DNA of 64,000 nt from NCBI GenBank assembly GCA_026874595.1, contig CM049311.1:73534953-73598952 (forward strand), written 5' to 3'. The translations under genes and the position numbers were made by a program. Positions 50,361 to 63,253 of the stretch are shown one piece after another. Under the pieces are notes generated by a model. The model saw only the letters and a list, made by a program, of their open reading frames with translations, made no database searches and was not told where the DNA came from. Position 1 is the first letter of the stretch. Every line of letters starts with the position of its first letter. The stretch is from Sipunculus nudus (Eukaryota > Annelida > Sipuncula > Golfingiida > Sipunculidae).

Positions 50361-50424
50361 GCTTGTACCTGAAGAGAGAGCCGGCTTGACTGCTGCTCCC
50401 ACGAAACAGATCTGTCGCACAAAC
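50361..50424 (+). ncRNA. Hammerhead ribozyme, partly decayed (Penelope-associated)
   Basis: Core CTGAAGA (50369-50375, a CTGANGA match) and GAAAC (50403-50407). Stem III is ACAG/CTGT with loop AT, followed by C50416, so the cleavage triplet is GTC with the cut after C50416. Stem I pairs GCTTGTAC (50361-50368) with GCACAAAC (50417-50424) at six of eight positions. Stem II is imperfect: GAGAGC pairs with GCTGCTC with one bulge, leaving CCAC unpaired before GAAAC. The core is intact but stem II decay may reduce activity. It sits at the expected 3' position of the Penelope relic. Confidence 0.68.
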
Positions 50425-50530
50425 TGATGAAGTCAAACTAACCGTGCATGAATTATTTATAAACGCTCCCATATGGTAGAGCACTATCACCGCGTTGTAT
50501 TGAATAAATGTTATATGAACAATATAAATC

Positions 50531-50533
50531 ATA

Positions 50534-50572
<39 letters not shown>

Positions 50573-50604
50573 ATATATATATATCTATATATATAGATAT
50601 ATAT
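50531..50604. repeat. (TA)n microsatellite with TCTA steps
   Basis: TA repeat interrupted by two TCTA steps and one TAGA, so the right half is partly self-complementary. Confidence 0.95.
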
Positions 50605-51674
50605 TTAAGCGGAAACTCCTCGACATATACCACCTTCGCACAGAATATCCCCCTTGGTTATAACTGATTTCTTCTATGTTACTAAATAGAGCTTGGACAC
50701 ACAATACTTCTGTGAAACAGGTTTACCATTATATGCATGGAAATCTTTGAGTTTACTTATAACTAACTCAAAAACGCACTCCATTCCAGTTTAAACGGTA
50801 AATGTCTTAACGAAGTGTTTGAACCTGCTTTCTTCGAGAATCCAATATCTATACACGAGTTCATAAAGTTCTCGATGAAATTAAGTCGGATTGGTGTATG
50901 TGTTGATGTATCTGGGAATGTTTTAATTACCATTATGTGAAACCTTTCAGTTATGTTTGAAAAGGAAAGTAGTCTTAACTTCAGGAATATCCGGTAAAAT
51001 GCAAATGTATGCTAAAAAAAACATATGCTCTGTCTAATACATGTTTTTTGACAGATTGGACAAACGCCAGTTGTTTCATCTTTAAGTTTCAGGAGCTAAT
51101 AATTTTACCCTTTCTCTTGCTCTCTCTCTCTCTCTCTCTCAGAGTACAGTTGTATCGAAGGGTAAATAATAGCAGTATTCTAGAAAGCAGCCAAGCACAA
51201 TACAAACACAAAGATAAAACATGTAGTTCCACCCAGCATCTAGACATCTCATTTTGTCCACCGTTAAATACTTTCAATGTAGGGACGTGTGGCCGTTATG
51301 GTGGCCATTCTCCAGGGTGAGGCCATTGTGTGATATTACTAGAAATTTAGTAAAAATAATAACAACGACCAGCTTTATCCACATTCCACTGAAAGAAGTT
51401 ATAGCTATAATACAATTTGATTACACAAACTTTTCAACTGGTACTCTTGTACCTTCCGTAATCGTTATAACTTTAAATAAGCCCCTCATTATAACACGTA
51501 GTACCCATATAATATCAACCGTTGTTTTGTTGGACTGATTAGAAAGTGTGTTTTATACAGAACCAATGTCTTGTCAATGATTCCTTACAACCCTGATTTA
51601 CTGCATATTGTCTCATGTTCTGTAGTTCTACGTTGTATTAAAACATAGGTATATAACGACATCTCAATCTCCCT

Positions 51675-52440
51675 TGCGCCACAATAGTCCATGGGCCAGA
51701 GCAGATATTGGTACCACCCAGGGTGGCAAAACTTATGTAGGTTTTCTTAAAGGTCTATGCCTGTAGATGATATTTTAGTATGATCACTGATCCAGAGTGG
51801 TAGCTTAGTCTTACTTATCCGTTATTGAATGCAATGATCCAGATGAAAATTCAAACTTTGAGCCGAATCGCCTTTTCCACAGTATTTATTTAATAACTTC
51901 ATTAATACAAAAAATATAACAAGTATGATCTAAACAGATAGCTAAGACCCAGGGCTTTCTTACAGTATGTCAAATGTGGCAGTTGTTTACAAATGTCATC
52001 AGTGGCAGATACTAATATTTACCCCTACCCCATATAATTTGCTAAAAAATTGGTATTTTTATTAATTTATTTTAAGATTTCAGGAACTTATGATATTTTC
52101 GCTGTTGTCATTTATTCTTTGAAATAATCTTAGGTCTCAGCTTGGTTTTCCTTGTCTCTTTTTAATATTTTTTCCACCTTCAGGCTAACACTTTAATGAC
52201 GTATGATTGACCCCTATATGAAAAGTTAACCCTTGAACTGTATCGACTTTTCCACAGTATTTGGTTATTAACTTCTTGAATACAAAAGATATCATAACAA
52301 ATTTGATCTTAGTCGATTGCTAAGACCCATGGCATTTAAAGAGTGTGTCAAATGTGGCAGTTATATACATTTATCATCAGTGGCAGATATTAATATTTAC
52401 CCCTACCCCTTAAACCTGTTGAAAATTCTATATTTCTATT
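51675..52440 (+). repeat. Left arm of a mirrored repeat pair
   Basis: Starts near CCATGGGCC, then GGTACCACCCAGGGTGGCAA, CTTAAAGGTCTATGCCTG and AGAGTGGTAGCTTAG, then two units of about 365 bp (TTTTCCACAGTATTT, TGCTAAGACCCA.GG, TGTCAAATGTGGCAGTT and ATCATCAGTGGCAGATA). Everything is matched in reverse complement and in the same outer-to-inner order by 54690-55475. Confidence 0.78.
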
Positions 52441-53445
52441 GTCAGCTACTTATACGGAACACCATACTTGTTTTATTATTGTTTTTAAGTGTATGATAGT
52501 TTGCTTGGGAGTGCGCTTAACGTATTTTTTTTATTTTTTTCCGTTGAAGGAACCGGCCCGATTTATAGTCAACCTGTGAGCTCATGCGATGGTGCGGCGT
52601 CTTCCAACTGGCATCCACCGTATGTAAACCTATGCCATCTCCAAATCATCAGAGCTAGCAGCGCCAACTTTTTAAATGTCAGGCAGATATCAAATATTAT
52701 CCGATTGAAATTATTTGAAGTTACAGAAAGCTAAACTTCGTCATTTAGCCAAATAAGCATACTAAAATTACAGGAGCTATCAACACCAGATTTAATGCAA
52801 ACGTTGGTCACATGGGTCATATTTAAAATTGAAGTTATTATGGCACCACCTATATTAAACTATTTTTTAAAAAAACCTTTAATTTTAGCCTCTTTCAGTC
52901 ACTAATTTAGACATGTTTTGTAATTTAACTGTTCTCTTATTGCAGGGGTCTCTCAGTTGCATAAGAATAGATCTGGTTCATTGATTTTTTGAGTCATAGA
53001 AAGCTGAAGTTAGTCTGATATAGGCCTACTCGGCCTTAAGATTGAGGGGATGCAATAGTCTTTTCTGAAAAAAACTGTTGTTTCTAATTCATAGCAAAAC
53101 ATTACTTTTAGGTGGCATTTTTCAAGTTTGCTTAAATAATTTTGCCTGAATTATTGAACCTTGAACAGTGAAAGGACTGTGAGACTAAACCTAATTGATT
53201 TATTTTATTAATAGACTGAACTGTGTAGGTATATAATCACAGCCGTACAGGCAACATAAATAATTGGTGTTCATGTTCAACTTATGTGTGTGATAAATCC
53301 ATAAATAAAATATATCTGTATTCTGATTTAGCTTTCAATAAGCTTTTATTATTTTCCTAAACATTTTGATTAAAAAAAATCTTGTGAATATGTCAGCTTG
53401 ATAAAGCATTGTAGTTAAAGTCTTTCAGTATGTATAGACAGATTT

Positions 53446-54245
53446 GGCAACAGGCCAAGATTTTGTATCTATAAATAGCTTGGCAGACTGCAAACTAGTT
53501 AAAACATTGCAACAGGCCAAGTTTCAGTTTGTGTCTATTTATAGCTTTGGCAGACGGCTAACTGTATCAGACTAGGAAACAGGTCAAGAGTAACGTCAGC
53601 GAAGGCCAAGGTACAGGTCAAGAGTTCACTAATTGGACTAATGGCACTTCGCTTGACTTGGTTGACAACTGCCTCCCTTCGGTGAACTTGGTCTACCCAG
53701 TGCACCTTACTCAAGAGAAGGTTGATGTATCAACCTAAAATTTAGCCTGTTCATCTATATTTATTGGCTTTCTTGTACACAAGACTTGTGTCGCCACCTA
53801 CAATGATTTTTGCACAGTGTATGTAAATACTCATTTCTCGGGATTTGTTATATATCACCCTGACACTGTGCTTATTTGTATTTTCATGGATAAGTTGGTA
53901 TTTGTACACCTCGTCATAAACAAGACTGATAGCGTCACCAGCAAAAATTTTGGCACAGTAAATGTCCCTGCTTATTCACAGGAGGGATTTGATATATATA
54001 TATGTTGAAATTGGGCAACTTTTTACATCTCGGATAGCTTCGTTGTATACAAGACTTATGTGCTACCTGCAGTTTTGTTGTTGTTGTTCCAGGCATCTGT
54101 GCACCAAGCTCGAAAATAGAAAATATCTGCCTGAAATTTGGCATCTCTATACATCCTCAATGGATTCCTCATTCACAAGACTGGTAGCACCACATGCAAT
54201 CATTTTTGTGTTGTATATACATCCAAGCCAGTATTTCAGGAGTGA
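53446..54245. repeat. Two short tandem arrays between the mirrored arms
   Basis: First array: three units of about 62-66 bp around GCAACAGGCCAAG (53446, 53507, diverged at 53575). Second array, about 53735-54245: four diverged units of roughly 130-160 bp sharing CAAGACT..T, GC.CCAC.TGCA and TTTTTG..CA.TGTA. No protein is recognised. Confidence 0.55.
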
Positions 54246-54689
54246 TTTTTGGTTCTTTAACTCGGGTTCAAAATGGCCATGCATATTATCATGTAAGCAT
54301 TATACCTGATGTATATCCCATTTCACAGGTTCGCATTAGGTATGTAGGCTTTGTTTATGATGTCATATGTTATAAGTATTTTGGACTTCGTGACAAGGTG
54401 GTAGCATGTTATTTTGTATCCTGTGGTCAACCATGCCTTGTGATTACCTCACCTGCGGCTCCTGGGTGTGTAATCAACCCCATTGCATAACACCGAGAAA
54501 TGCTCATGACAAAGTCTTTTGTGACAGAAACACAGCTGTGGGACACAATCTTACCATAAACATTGGATGGACCACTATGACCCACTCTCAAAGCCAAATT
54601 AAATAAAAAAAAATTAAACAGAGACTAAGAAAACCAAGATGGTATCAAAGAATAAAAGAAAATGGCGAAACGTTGTAAGTTCCCGCAAT

Positions 54690-55475
54690 ATTTAGTTAAA
54701 TGAATAAAAATATCGAATTTTCAGCAATTTTTAAGAGGTATGGGTAATTATAAGTATCTGCTACTGATGATAAATGTATATAACTGCCACATTTGACACA
54801 CTGTCAGAATGCCCTAGGTCTTAGCTATCTATTGAGACTAAATTTGTTATGATATCCTTTGTATTCATGACGTTATTAACTGAATACTGTTGAAAAGTCG
54901 ATGCAGTTCAAAGGTTAACTTTGCATATAGGGTCACTCATACTTCATTAAAGTGTTAGCCTGAATGTCCACAAGTATTAAAAAGAGACAAGGAAAAACCA
55001 AGCTGGTACCTAAGGTTAAATTAAAGAATAAAAGACAATAGCGAAATTTTCATAAATTTCTGCAATCTTTGAATAAATGAATAAAAATATCAAATTTTCA
55101 GCCAATTTTAACGGGTAAGGGTAAATATTCATATCTGCCACCGATGATGAATGTATTAATGCCACCTTTGACACACTCGCAGAAAGCCCTGGGTCTTAGC
55201 TATTTACTCAGACCAAATTTATTATGATATCTTTTTTTATTAATGAAGTTATTATCTAAATACTGAGGAAAAGGCGATGCAGCTAAAAGGTTAAATTTTT
55301 ATCTAGATCATTACATTCAGTAGCGGAAAACTAAGACTAAGCTACCACTCTGCATCAGTTATAATACTAAAATATAATCTATAGGTATAGACCTTTAAGA
55401 AAAACCTACTTAAGTTTTGCCACCCTGGGTGGTACCAATATGTTAAAAATGAGCTCTGGGCCCATAGACTACAAG
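54690..55475 (-). repeat. Right arm of a mirrored repeat pair
   Basis: Reverse complement of the left arm, ending outwards in GGTGGTACCAATATGTT and GGGCCCATAGAC. It contains two units (about 54700-54960 and 55070-55330). Divergence from the left arm is appreciable (indels and substitutions), so this is not a recent duplication. Confidence 0.78.
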
Positions 55476-55839
55476 TAACGGAATTTGTGTTCCAATCATT
55501 AATTTTGTATAATTTTCAGCTTTAGGAAAAGCGTCTATATCTTAATACATCTCAACCACTTTGCGCACTGAAAGTTAGATAAACGCTGGAACGAAAACAA
55601 GCCTCTTTAATTGATTTATTTTCTGTGTTGACTTCTGTTACTTCTTTTGAATCCGGACATAAATTGGTATTAAATGTTCAGTATGTATGAAAGAGAGGCA
55701 TTCTCTCCCAAGAAAATCAGGTAGGTGTTGTTTCCATCGGTTTTTGCTTACACTATGAGGGTGCCACCATCTATCGGGTGTTTTAGGAAATTCGCATAAT
55801 TACCCAGTAATTTGCGTTAGGGGTTGTGTCGAATCAGGG

Positions 55840-56200
55840 GCGACTCCTGTGAATGGATTCTATGTGTCAGGCTAAGTGCAAGAGTCCCTTATGTCATTTT
55901 GGGGCACCCAACCCAGGTTAATACAAACTGACACGCCAGGTACCGACCATTCAATATCTCCACTATGATAGCTCCAGTGTCCCGGCACAATGACCAACCC
56001 CATTCCTAGTAGTCAAGGTCAATCCCTGCTTCAGATAGAAACCTGTATTTCGTAAATATCCCAGTTTATTTTCCGAATCTTAGGTAAAGTTAAATGTCCG
56101 CTATGGTCCAAAACCTGCCATGGTCAGACTCGAACCCACATCAGTAAACCGGCTCATTAGTCAAACACTAACAAATTGACAACACGACCGGCCATCGCCT
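55840..56200 (-). mobile_element. Possible tRNA-derived SINE
   Basis: On the minus strand a B box GGTTCGAGTCT (rc of 56125-56136 region) follows an A-box-like TGTCAATTTGTTAGTGTT at roughly tRNA spacing. The sequence then continues into a non-tRNA body ending near 55840. Only the tRNA head is reasonably supported; the body is unlike the SINE at 14512. Confidence 0.4.
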
Positions 56201-57889
56201 GATGATGAATAATAAATGATCTCTTTCAAGGTTCCTGGTTTACCAGTCCTAGACTGAGGGAAGTCATTCTCTTAATTCCCTTCAAAAGCCTGATGAGATA
56301 AATAAAGTCGAAACCAGTCTTGTAAGAAGATAACTTTAAGGGCATGGAATAATCATTCACAGACATGCGAGGCCGATCAGACCACATGTTATAATGTGGA
56401 CGGAACCTTCAGTAAGTCGTTATTACTCCCAATTACTTAAAATCCTCTGTTTGTGCGGATCTCGAATAATACTTGATGAACACGAGGGACTGTTGCATTC
56501 AGATAACATTGCTTATACATGATCTGGTCTAAATTAAGGTAGTTTTCTTGTTAACATTGGCATTTAAATCAGGCTGACAAAGGCTACTAAGAGCTATAAC
56601 AGCACACATTAAGTGACAGCAGCGCAAAGTTGGTATTTCATATTTTACCGACCCTATCACAAGAAAAAGCCTGCGTTCTTAGTAAGTTTCTTGAATAATT
56701 AATTCTCAAGGTATAAATATTAACAAATTAATGGTGAAATCCAATTAAGCCCCAACCGAGTGCCCACAGCTAATGAGTGCAAATGATGCATAGAACTCTT
56801 ACAGAGACTTGTTTGTCCCTGCACCAGGCGTCAGAAAGTCAGCCGTGATGTAGGCCAAATAGATTCCTGTTCTGACGTCTGGGGACAAAATGAAAACTGA
56901 CATACAAGCAGCCCAATATGACTTCCCCAACTCTTACAGGCGAAGTGTGTGGTGTTAGAAGTATATACTTAAAACGGCTGAGAGGATTGTGACCTGGAGA
57001 TATGCAATTACAAAGCCATATTGAATAACAATGTTACTAAGTGACTAAAGCAATTCTTTTACAAAAAAAAGTTTATTAATAATTCATGCCATTTTTACAT
57101 TACCATATCTTCTCCGACAGAGAAAATACAAACAAATAATAAATAAATGCCTTCTACAACGTTAGACAAAACAAACGAGTTATCAAAGGTTATTATTGGT
57201 ATCGTTCTTTTAAATATAGTGGTGTCCATATAACATTGAATAGATACGTACATGTTTTTTCGAATATTAATATTTTCGAAAAATTAAAGATAATTAAAAA
57301 ATAAATTTAGAAATTTTTGTTAGTCGCAGTTGGAATATTTTTCTAATTTTGTAATTGTACCCTTTTTGCCAACTTATAGTCTCACTTATGTATTCATGTT
57401 TTACATGAATGGGATGATTTGGGACTCTTATATTTGTCTTGACAAGTATGTTGTTAAAAATTGTGAATTAATAAAAAGTATATTGAATATTCCTTTTCTG
57501 TGAGAAAAGTATATTTTAAGAGACTTTAACATTTATTTATTGTTTATATAGGAATATCTGAATTATTTTTTTCAATCCCTCTGTAACCTGCGCATATTAT
57601 AATATTCAAATAGGTAAATTAATAACTATTATTTGAAGCTCACTTTATGATCTGAAAGTACCATTTTCTTAATTTCCATCCCTTACGAATATAAAATGAC
57701 AAGCATTTATTCATAAATATAATTTTTCTTATGACCTCATAATGTGAATTCAGTTCGTCCACTGCAGATGAAAATTCTTGTCTTTTTTTTCATTTATTAT
57801 ATCCCGATATCTCTTAACACAGCGTGCTTTATCATATCAACCAAGCGACTTTTTTTAAAATATTATTCTGCGTCACTTTCTTCTTTGTT

Positions 57890-58860
57890 CTCACTCTCCA
57901 GGTAGTGTCTGTTCACATCCCACACTAGGCTTTGTCCACTTCGCCTTTGTTCCACTACATAAATATCACCTGGGGATGTAGGTATCCCTCTCCTCGTGGG
58001 TGTTTCTAATTCCACTGACAAGCATGCTGTCATCCTTTAAAAGATTCCTTTTTTTCATTTCGTTTCCTGATTCTTATTCACGTTCATACATATACCGTAC
58101 CTTTTCTATCAGTGAACCATACAATGTATTACCTGGTCTGTAATCAGTCTTTGTCACTTCTGTTAAATAATTTGACCGTCATTACTTATTAGCTACGGCA
58201 CTTACCATTGGTAATGTTCCTGTTGCCGTTTGAGTATTCTGGAATTTATTATATTTCCCATGATTTCTATTTCATCTCTGCTCACAGTTCCTGCTGAATG
58301 TAACCTTTTACTAAGTTTTAGCAATACCTGCGTGTTGAGCATTCAATATATATTTCCTCTGCTAATCTATCTGGTCCATGCTCATAAGCACACCTGTTTT
58401 GGAAAGCATGCTCGGCACTTTTGAATGCTTGTCTATACATTTCCAAAGTACATCGGAATGCATTGGAGAGTATATCTGTGCGTCCTGGTCTCATCGATGT
58501 TACCATGACATAACACCCACATTGTTTACCTGCTGCCTTGCTCTTATATTTTACCGCAAATAGCACAAGTCTGATCACGGAACTGGTCTTGGTGAAAACA
58601 CCTACACTTGAGGCTGCCAATCTGTCGAGTTCTTTTCAAGGGGTTGTTTATAGGAGTCTTCTCAAATAAAAAAATCCTGATCCATGTTTGTAGCTGGTCA
58701 AAAGACCTTTTTTCTGGTCCTCTCATACTCGTATTTCATCTCTGAGCAAATGTCTAATTTATATTATGTTATTTGGTCCTCCGCAATGCGCTGGTTGTCA
58801 GAGGTGGGCGGTATATCATCTCCAATTGGGGACTCCTTTTCTTTTCTATTGCTGTTGGGT
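57890..58860 (-). pseudogene. Degenerate coding relic, family unknown
   Basis: Reading the minus strand, protein-like segments run across shifting frames: SPIGDDIPPTSDNQRIAEDQ, YKLDICSEMKYEYERTRKKV, NPLKRTRQIGSLKCRCFHQD, QFRDQTCAICGKI, then DYRPGNTLYGSLIEKVRYMY and SMLVSGIRNTHEERDTY. The CxC...CxxC spacing hints at a zinc-binding module. Frame changes and stops imply decay. I cannot assign a family and chance composition is not excluded. Confidence 0.25.
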
Positions 58861-61352
58861 TTTCCTATAATTGAATATATTTTTTACTAAGTGTCATCAT
58901 TTCTGAAAAGAGTGGTATCCTGGCTTCATCTGATTTAATATAAACTCTTAAAGATTTTTTTTTATATTTCTTTTAGCAATATCCTAATTTTTGGACCAAT
59001 GGTATAAGCAGTATTCTTCATGTATTCTCATGAAATCTTGTTAATTTCTGTTTGAATATACACAATCATTTGTCAAGTACACAGGTAAACCAGGGGTAAC
59101 CAATTGTTTCTGTTGATTTCCCACAGAAGCTCTAAATATTCGGTTACGTAAATATCCAAGTTGGCTCGTTGGAAAATATCATCAATAAAACTTGCCTCTA
59201 TTTCTGATAAATTGAACAAAAATCCCGAGCTTTTTGTGAATGCCTCTTTGCTGAGTGCACACTAGCGTCCTCTCTGCGGTACTTAAGCAAATCTATTCTC
59301 GTAGGTTGAACATAAAGTAAGGTCATTTTTTGATAGGAGACATTTTATTATCCTTTTCCTCATATGTGTTGTGGTGGTTTAAATAGAAGAATTGATATTT
59401 ATTAAAAAAAAGTCTCTAAAAGTTATTTGTAGAAGTATACATAGCCGGTTGCTGCTCAATATTCTCTCATTTCGAATATTTCATATAAAATTAATTGTTT
59501 GAGATTGATGGATCTAATGATTTTATGGTTTGTTTCCTCTACCCCTTAATTGCATTTTATGCAGCCGGGGGCTTAACTTATTACGTTTAACTTATATTAA
59601 TGCTGGTTTATGCCAGAAAGTGATGGTCTGCAGATAAAAGTGATAACACTTTAAAGTAATTAATTCAACTGAAAGGCACATTATCAAAGACATAAACAGA
59701 TATGGACTTTCATGCAATACATAATTAATAACTTATGTCTAATCAAACACTGCCGTTTCCTTCATGTTGAAAACCGGAGTTTCGCCTTTTTACCTCTATT
59801 AACGTACTTATGAAGCTACAAGTGACATTTTTGGGTGGTTTTACAGAATTAATTATATTCGTATATGACGAGGGGTATAATTATTGGCTTTATCTTTGGG
59901 TTTACGAATAAATGTGGCATCTCTCCTAAGCCGTTCATGTGAGAGGGCTGATCCGAGAAGGTTACATCTGCCAATGCATTGAAGTCAGAAGAAAGGCTTT
60001 ATCTTGGAATGGAATATTTCGAATGGACGATAAAACATTATACTTGCCGAATAAAAACGTAACGACTACAGGAAAATTTTCTTTTTAATTTGTTTATGTA
60101 CTAAGCCCATTTTATGATGGGAAAAAAATCCCACTTATCAGTTGTGCTTGTCTGACTCTTAATTTTATGCTACATTTACTGCTAAAGCCGACAAATACGA
60201 CAAAGATCTGGATAAAATATAGCCGTTAGAGTCATATGATAACATTTCTGAAAATGTTCAGGAAAGGTCATCATGTAAAAGGAATTTCCTTGCAATTTTT
60301 TTTGCCCCTACCCCTAAATTACGTTTTTAAGCACGAAAGGGCTTACCCGGAATTGTAGTTTTCACGTAATATTTACCAGGAATTAATGTGCAACAGATCA
60401 GGTGATACCATTTTATAATCAATGAAACAAACCCGACAGGCATTAAATTTTCGAAAGACGAAGATTTGCTTCCAATACACGTTGCAATACACGTGTATTA
60501 TTAATGTTGGAATAACTTACTGTCGTATACTACAATGGTTGACCACACGGAGAATATAAACCACGGAGCATAAGGACCAAGGTAACATATATTATATACT
60601 TGTAAAAGATAATATCAACGTTTAGGCTAGGGGCGGGATAATTCAGATTCTGGGTTTATGGCGTTTAAGGGCCCCATCTGGCCGAGGTAAGAAATAGCAT
60701 ATTGATTAGCCGGGTAATCCTTGAACCGGCACGGGCGTTAATAACAAGTACGTTGTCAGCAAATCATTTTGTCATTTTGAATTCACCCTTTTTCAATTTT
60801 ATAAACTTAAAAAGTAAAAAAGGAGTTTTAGTTTCTCATGTGTCTAAAACATTGTACCCTGGAGTTTAAAGATTTTAATTAAGTTGAAGGTTCTTTTCAA
60901 ATTACAACAAACAAAAAAGCTTTTTTGTCAATAATTTTTTATAATATCGTCTTACTTAAGAACAAACTTCATAACCTTCTCAGGGGAGGATCCAGTATTT
61001 AAGAAATGGTTGCTACGGCCTGGATCCTTTCAGGGATCGGAGATTCATCTGTAAACGAAAATAAAATGAGCATGATCATTAACAGTAATACAAAGTTAAA
61101 AAAATATATAAAACGTGGTAATTACAGCCTGTTAATCACAGCCTGGTAATTCTACACCTACCGAAGTTCACACATTTTTCGGGAAACTTTTCGAATCGAA
61201 AAACCACAAAAACCGCCTCTTGTAGAGTACATTTAATTAAAACCATTGTGTGAGCTGCAATAATATCAAGCTACTTTTACCGTTATTTCCTTTCTGTGCA
61301 ATGTTGGCAGAAATTATATATTCTACATTAGAATTAAGATTAAACTGATATA

Positions 61353-62892
61353 TAACAAGTGACCCATGGGTCATGACGCTCAGCTGACTGGGAAGAGATT
61401 CGCAAAAGGATATTTTGTCATCTTAATGGTAGTATATACCCATTCAACTGAAACTTCAAACAGATGAACCAACAGGCCAAGATTGTGTCTGTATTTATAT
61501 TTCTCAAAAGTAGATAAAAAATGCGTAAACTTAAAAAAAAATACAGGTGGCTCCACCAGTCTGCAGAAACTAATAAAAACACTTAATGGTCAATATTCAT
61601 GCAAAGAATCATGGTGATCTCTTCATTAGTTGTTCAGATACATAAATTTTCCATTATCCTGAGGGATACTTCGGAGTCCTATAGCTTGAAGGATATGGGT
61701 AACAGAGACCTAATTCAGGTTTCCACAGACACTTTCCATGGGCCTCCTTGTATGACAAGAATGAAAATTCTAGGTCAAGTCGTTACGATTTGTACCCTGT
61801 TGACAGATAACTACATCCTTAAAGGTCTCAAAAATATAGAAAAAAATTGTAAAAATTTGAAAAAATACAGGTGGCTTCACCAGCCTGTAGAAACTAATAA
61901 AAACACTTAATGGTCAATATTCATGCAAAGAATCATGGGGATCTCTTCATTAGTTGTTCAGATACTCAAATTTTCCATTATTCTGGGGGGTAATTGGAAG
62001 CCCCACAGCTCAAAGGATATGTGTAACAGAGACCTTATTTCAGGTTTCCATGAAGAATTTTCATAGGTCTCTCACTGTGAAGAATGAGGATTCTAGGTCC
62101 AGTCTTTACAATACAATTTGTGCCCTGTTAACAGATGTTCATATTTTTAAAGGTCTCAAAAATAGAGAAAATAATTTGTAAAAAAATCGAAAAATACAGG
62201 TGACGCCACCAGTCTACAGAAACTGATGAAACATCTCATGATCATTATATATGTATGCCAAAAATCCTGACCATCAGTGATGTAGTTTATGAGATATTGA
62301 AGTTTTTGTACGAAATTTTTTACTATTCTTGGGGTACTTTGGGCCCCATAGCTCAAAGGATAAAGGTAACAGAGACCTAAATTCTAGTTTTCATGGAGAC
62401 TTTCCATAGGTCTCTCAGTGTGTCAAGAATGGAAGATTCTAGGTCCAGTCTTTACGATTTGTGCCCTGTTAACAGATGTTCACATTTTTAAAGGTCTCAA
62501 AATTAGAAAAAAAAATTTGCAAAAAAATCGAAAAATACAGGTGGCGCCACCAGTCTGCAGGTGATGAAATATCTCATGATGAATATGTATGCCAAAAATC
62601 ATGACCATCAGTGATGTAGTTAATGAGATATTTAAGTTTTTGTATGAATTTTTTTACTATTTTTTTTTGGGGGGGGGGGTAATTTGGGGACTCATAGCTC
62701 GAAGGATATGGGTAACAGAGACCTTATTTCTGGTTTTTCAAGGACTCTCAGAATGTCAAGTTACAAGATTCTAGGTCCAGCAGTTACGATTTGTGCCCTG
62801 TTAACGGACAAACAGACGGACAGCTGGACAGACGGACGACGGACAAAGACTGATCACTATAGCTGAGATGACTTACAGTCAGCTGAGCTAAA
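61353..62892 (+). mobile_element. Complete hairpin tandem-repeat element, family B
   Basis: The 5' end has the palindrome TGACCCATGGGTCA (61360-61373) and GCTCAGCTGACTG (61378-61390). The 3' end has its reverse complement CAGTCAGCTGAGC (62876-62888), giving a 13-bp perfect subterminal inverted repeat. Four units with periods 324, 329 and 341 bp are marked by GGTGGCTCCACC (61546), GGTGGCTTCACC (61870), GGTGACGCCACC (62199) and GGTGGCGCCACC (62540). GGAC-type simple repeats precede a 14-bp terminal hairpin (62860-62873 with 62877-62890, two mismatches). Architecture fits non-autonomous Helentron-like (DINE/HINE-type) elements, by inference. Confidence 0.8.
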
Positions 62893-63253
62893 AACGGACA
62901 TTAGTACCTCTAATATCCAATAGCATTCCAATTCACTTTTGAATAAACTGTCATGATATATTATTTGCTTATTTGTGGACAATTAATATACTACTATTAA
63001 ATTTGCTTTTCAAGTTCTTGCTGTGGTTCATTAACATTTTTTTCTCATTTCATAGTGAAAGGGAAACATATTTTAGAAAATGTGCTCAGGGAACCTGTGA
63101 CTGTTGGCCGGTTAAAAGGCTCAAGACTCCCGAGTCAAACAGACAAAGATACAAGCTCTTTTATTAAGGGAAGACAAGGCTAGTTCAACATAGAGCATAT
63201 CATTTAAAATGCAACATATAGATCACACATTTTTCCAAAACCTGAATTTCCGT

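Larger units (their letters stand above)
48707..50440 (+). mobile_element. Penelope-like element relic with ribozyme 3' end
   Basis: Retains the catalytic LYRDD box of the RT, the linker, a broken GIY-YIG domain, a duplicated 296-bp 3' UTR and a hammerhead motif at 50361-50424. The left edge at the RT box is consistent with 5' truncation. Confidence 0.8.
55476..61352. other. Intergenic, mostly unassigned
   Basis: Long AT-rich stretch. Supported small items are a tRNA-like SINE head near 56085-56200, a weak hammerhead-like motif at 56280-56335 and a possible degenerate coding relic on the minus strand (57890-58860). A dispersed-repeat fragment GGGGAGGATCCAGTATTTAA occurs at 60983. No host gene is recognised. 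Confidence 0.4.
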
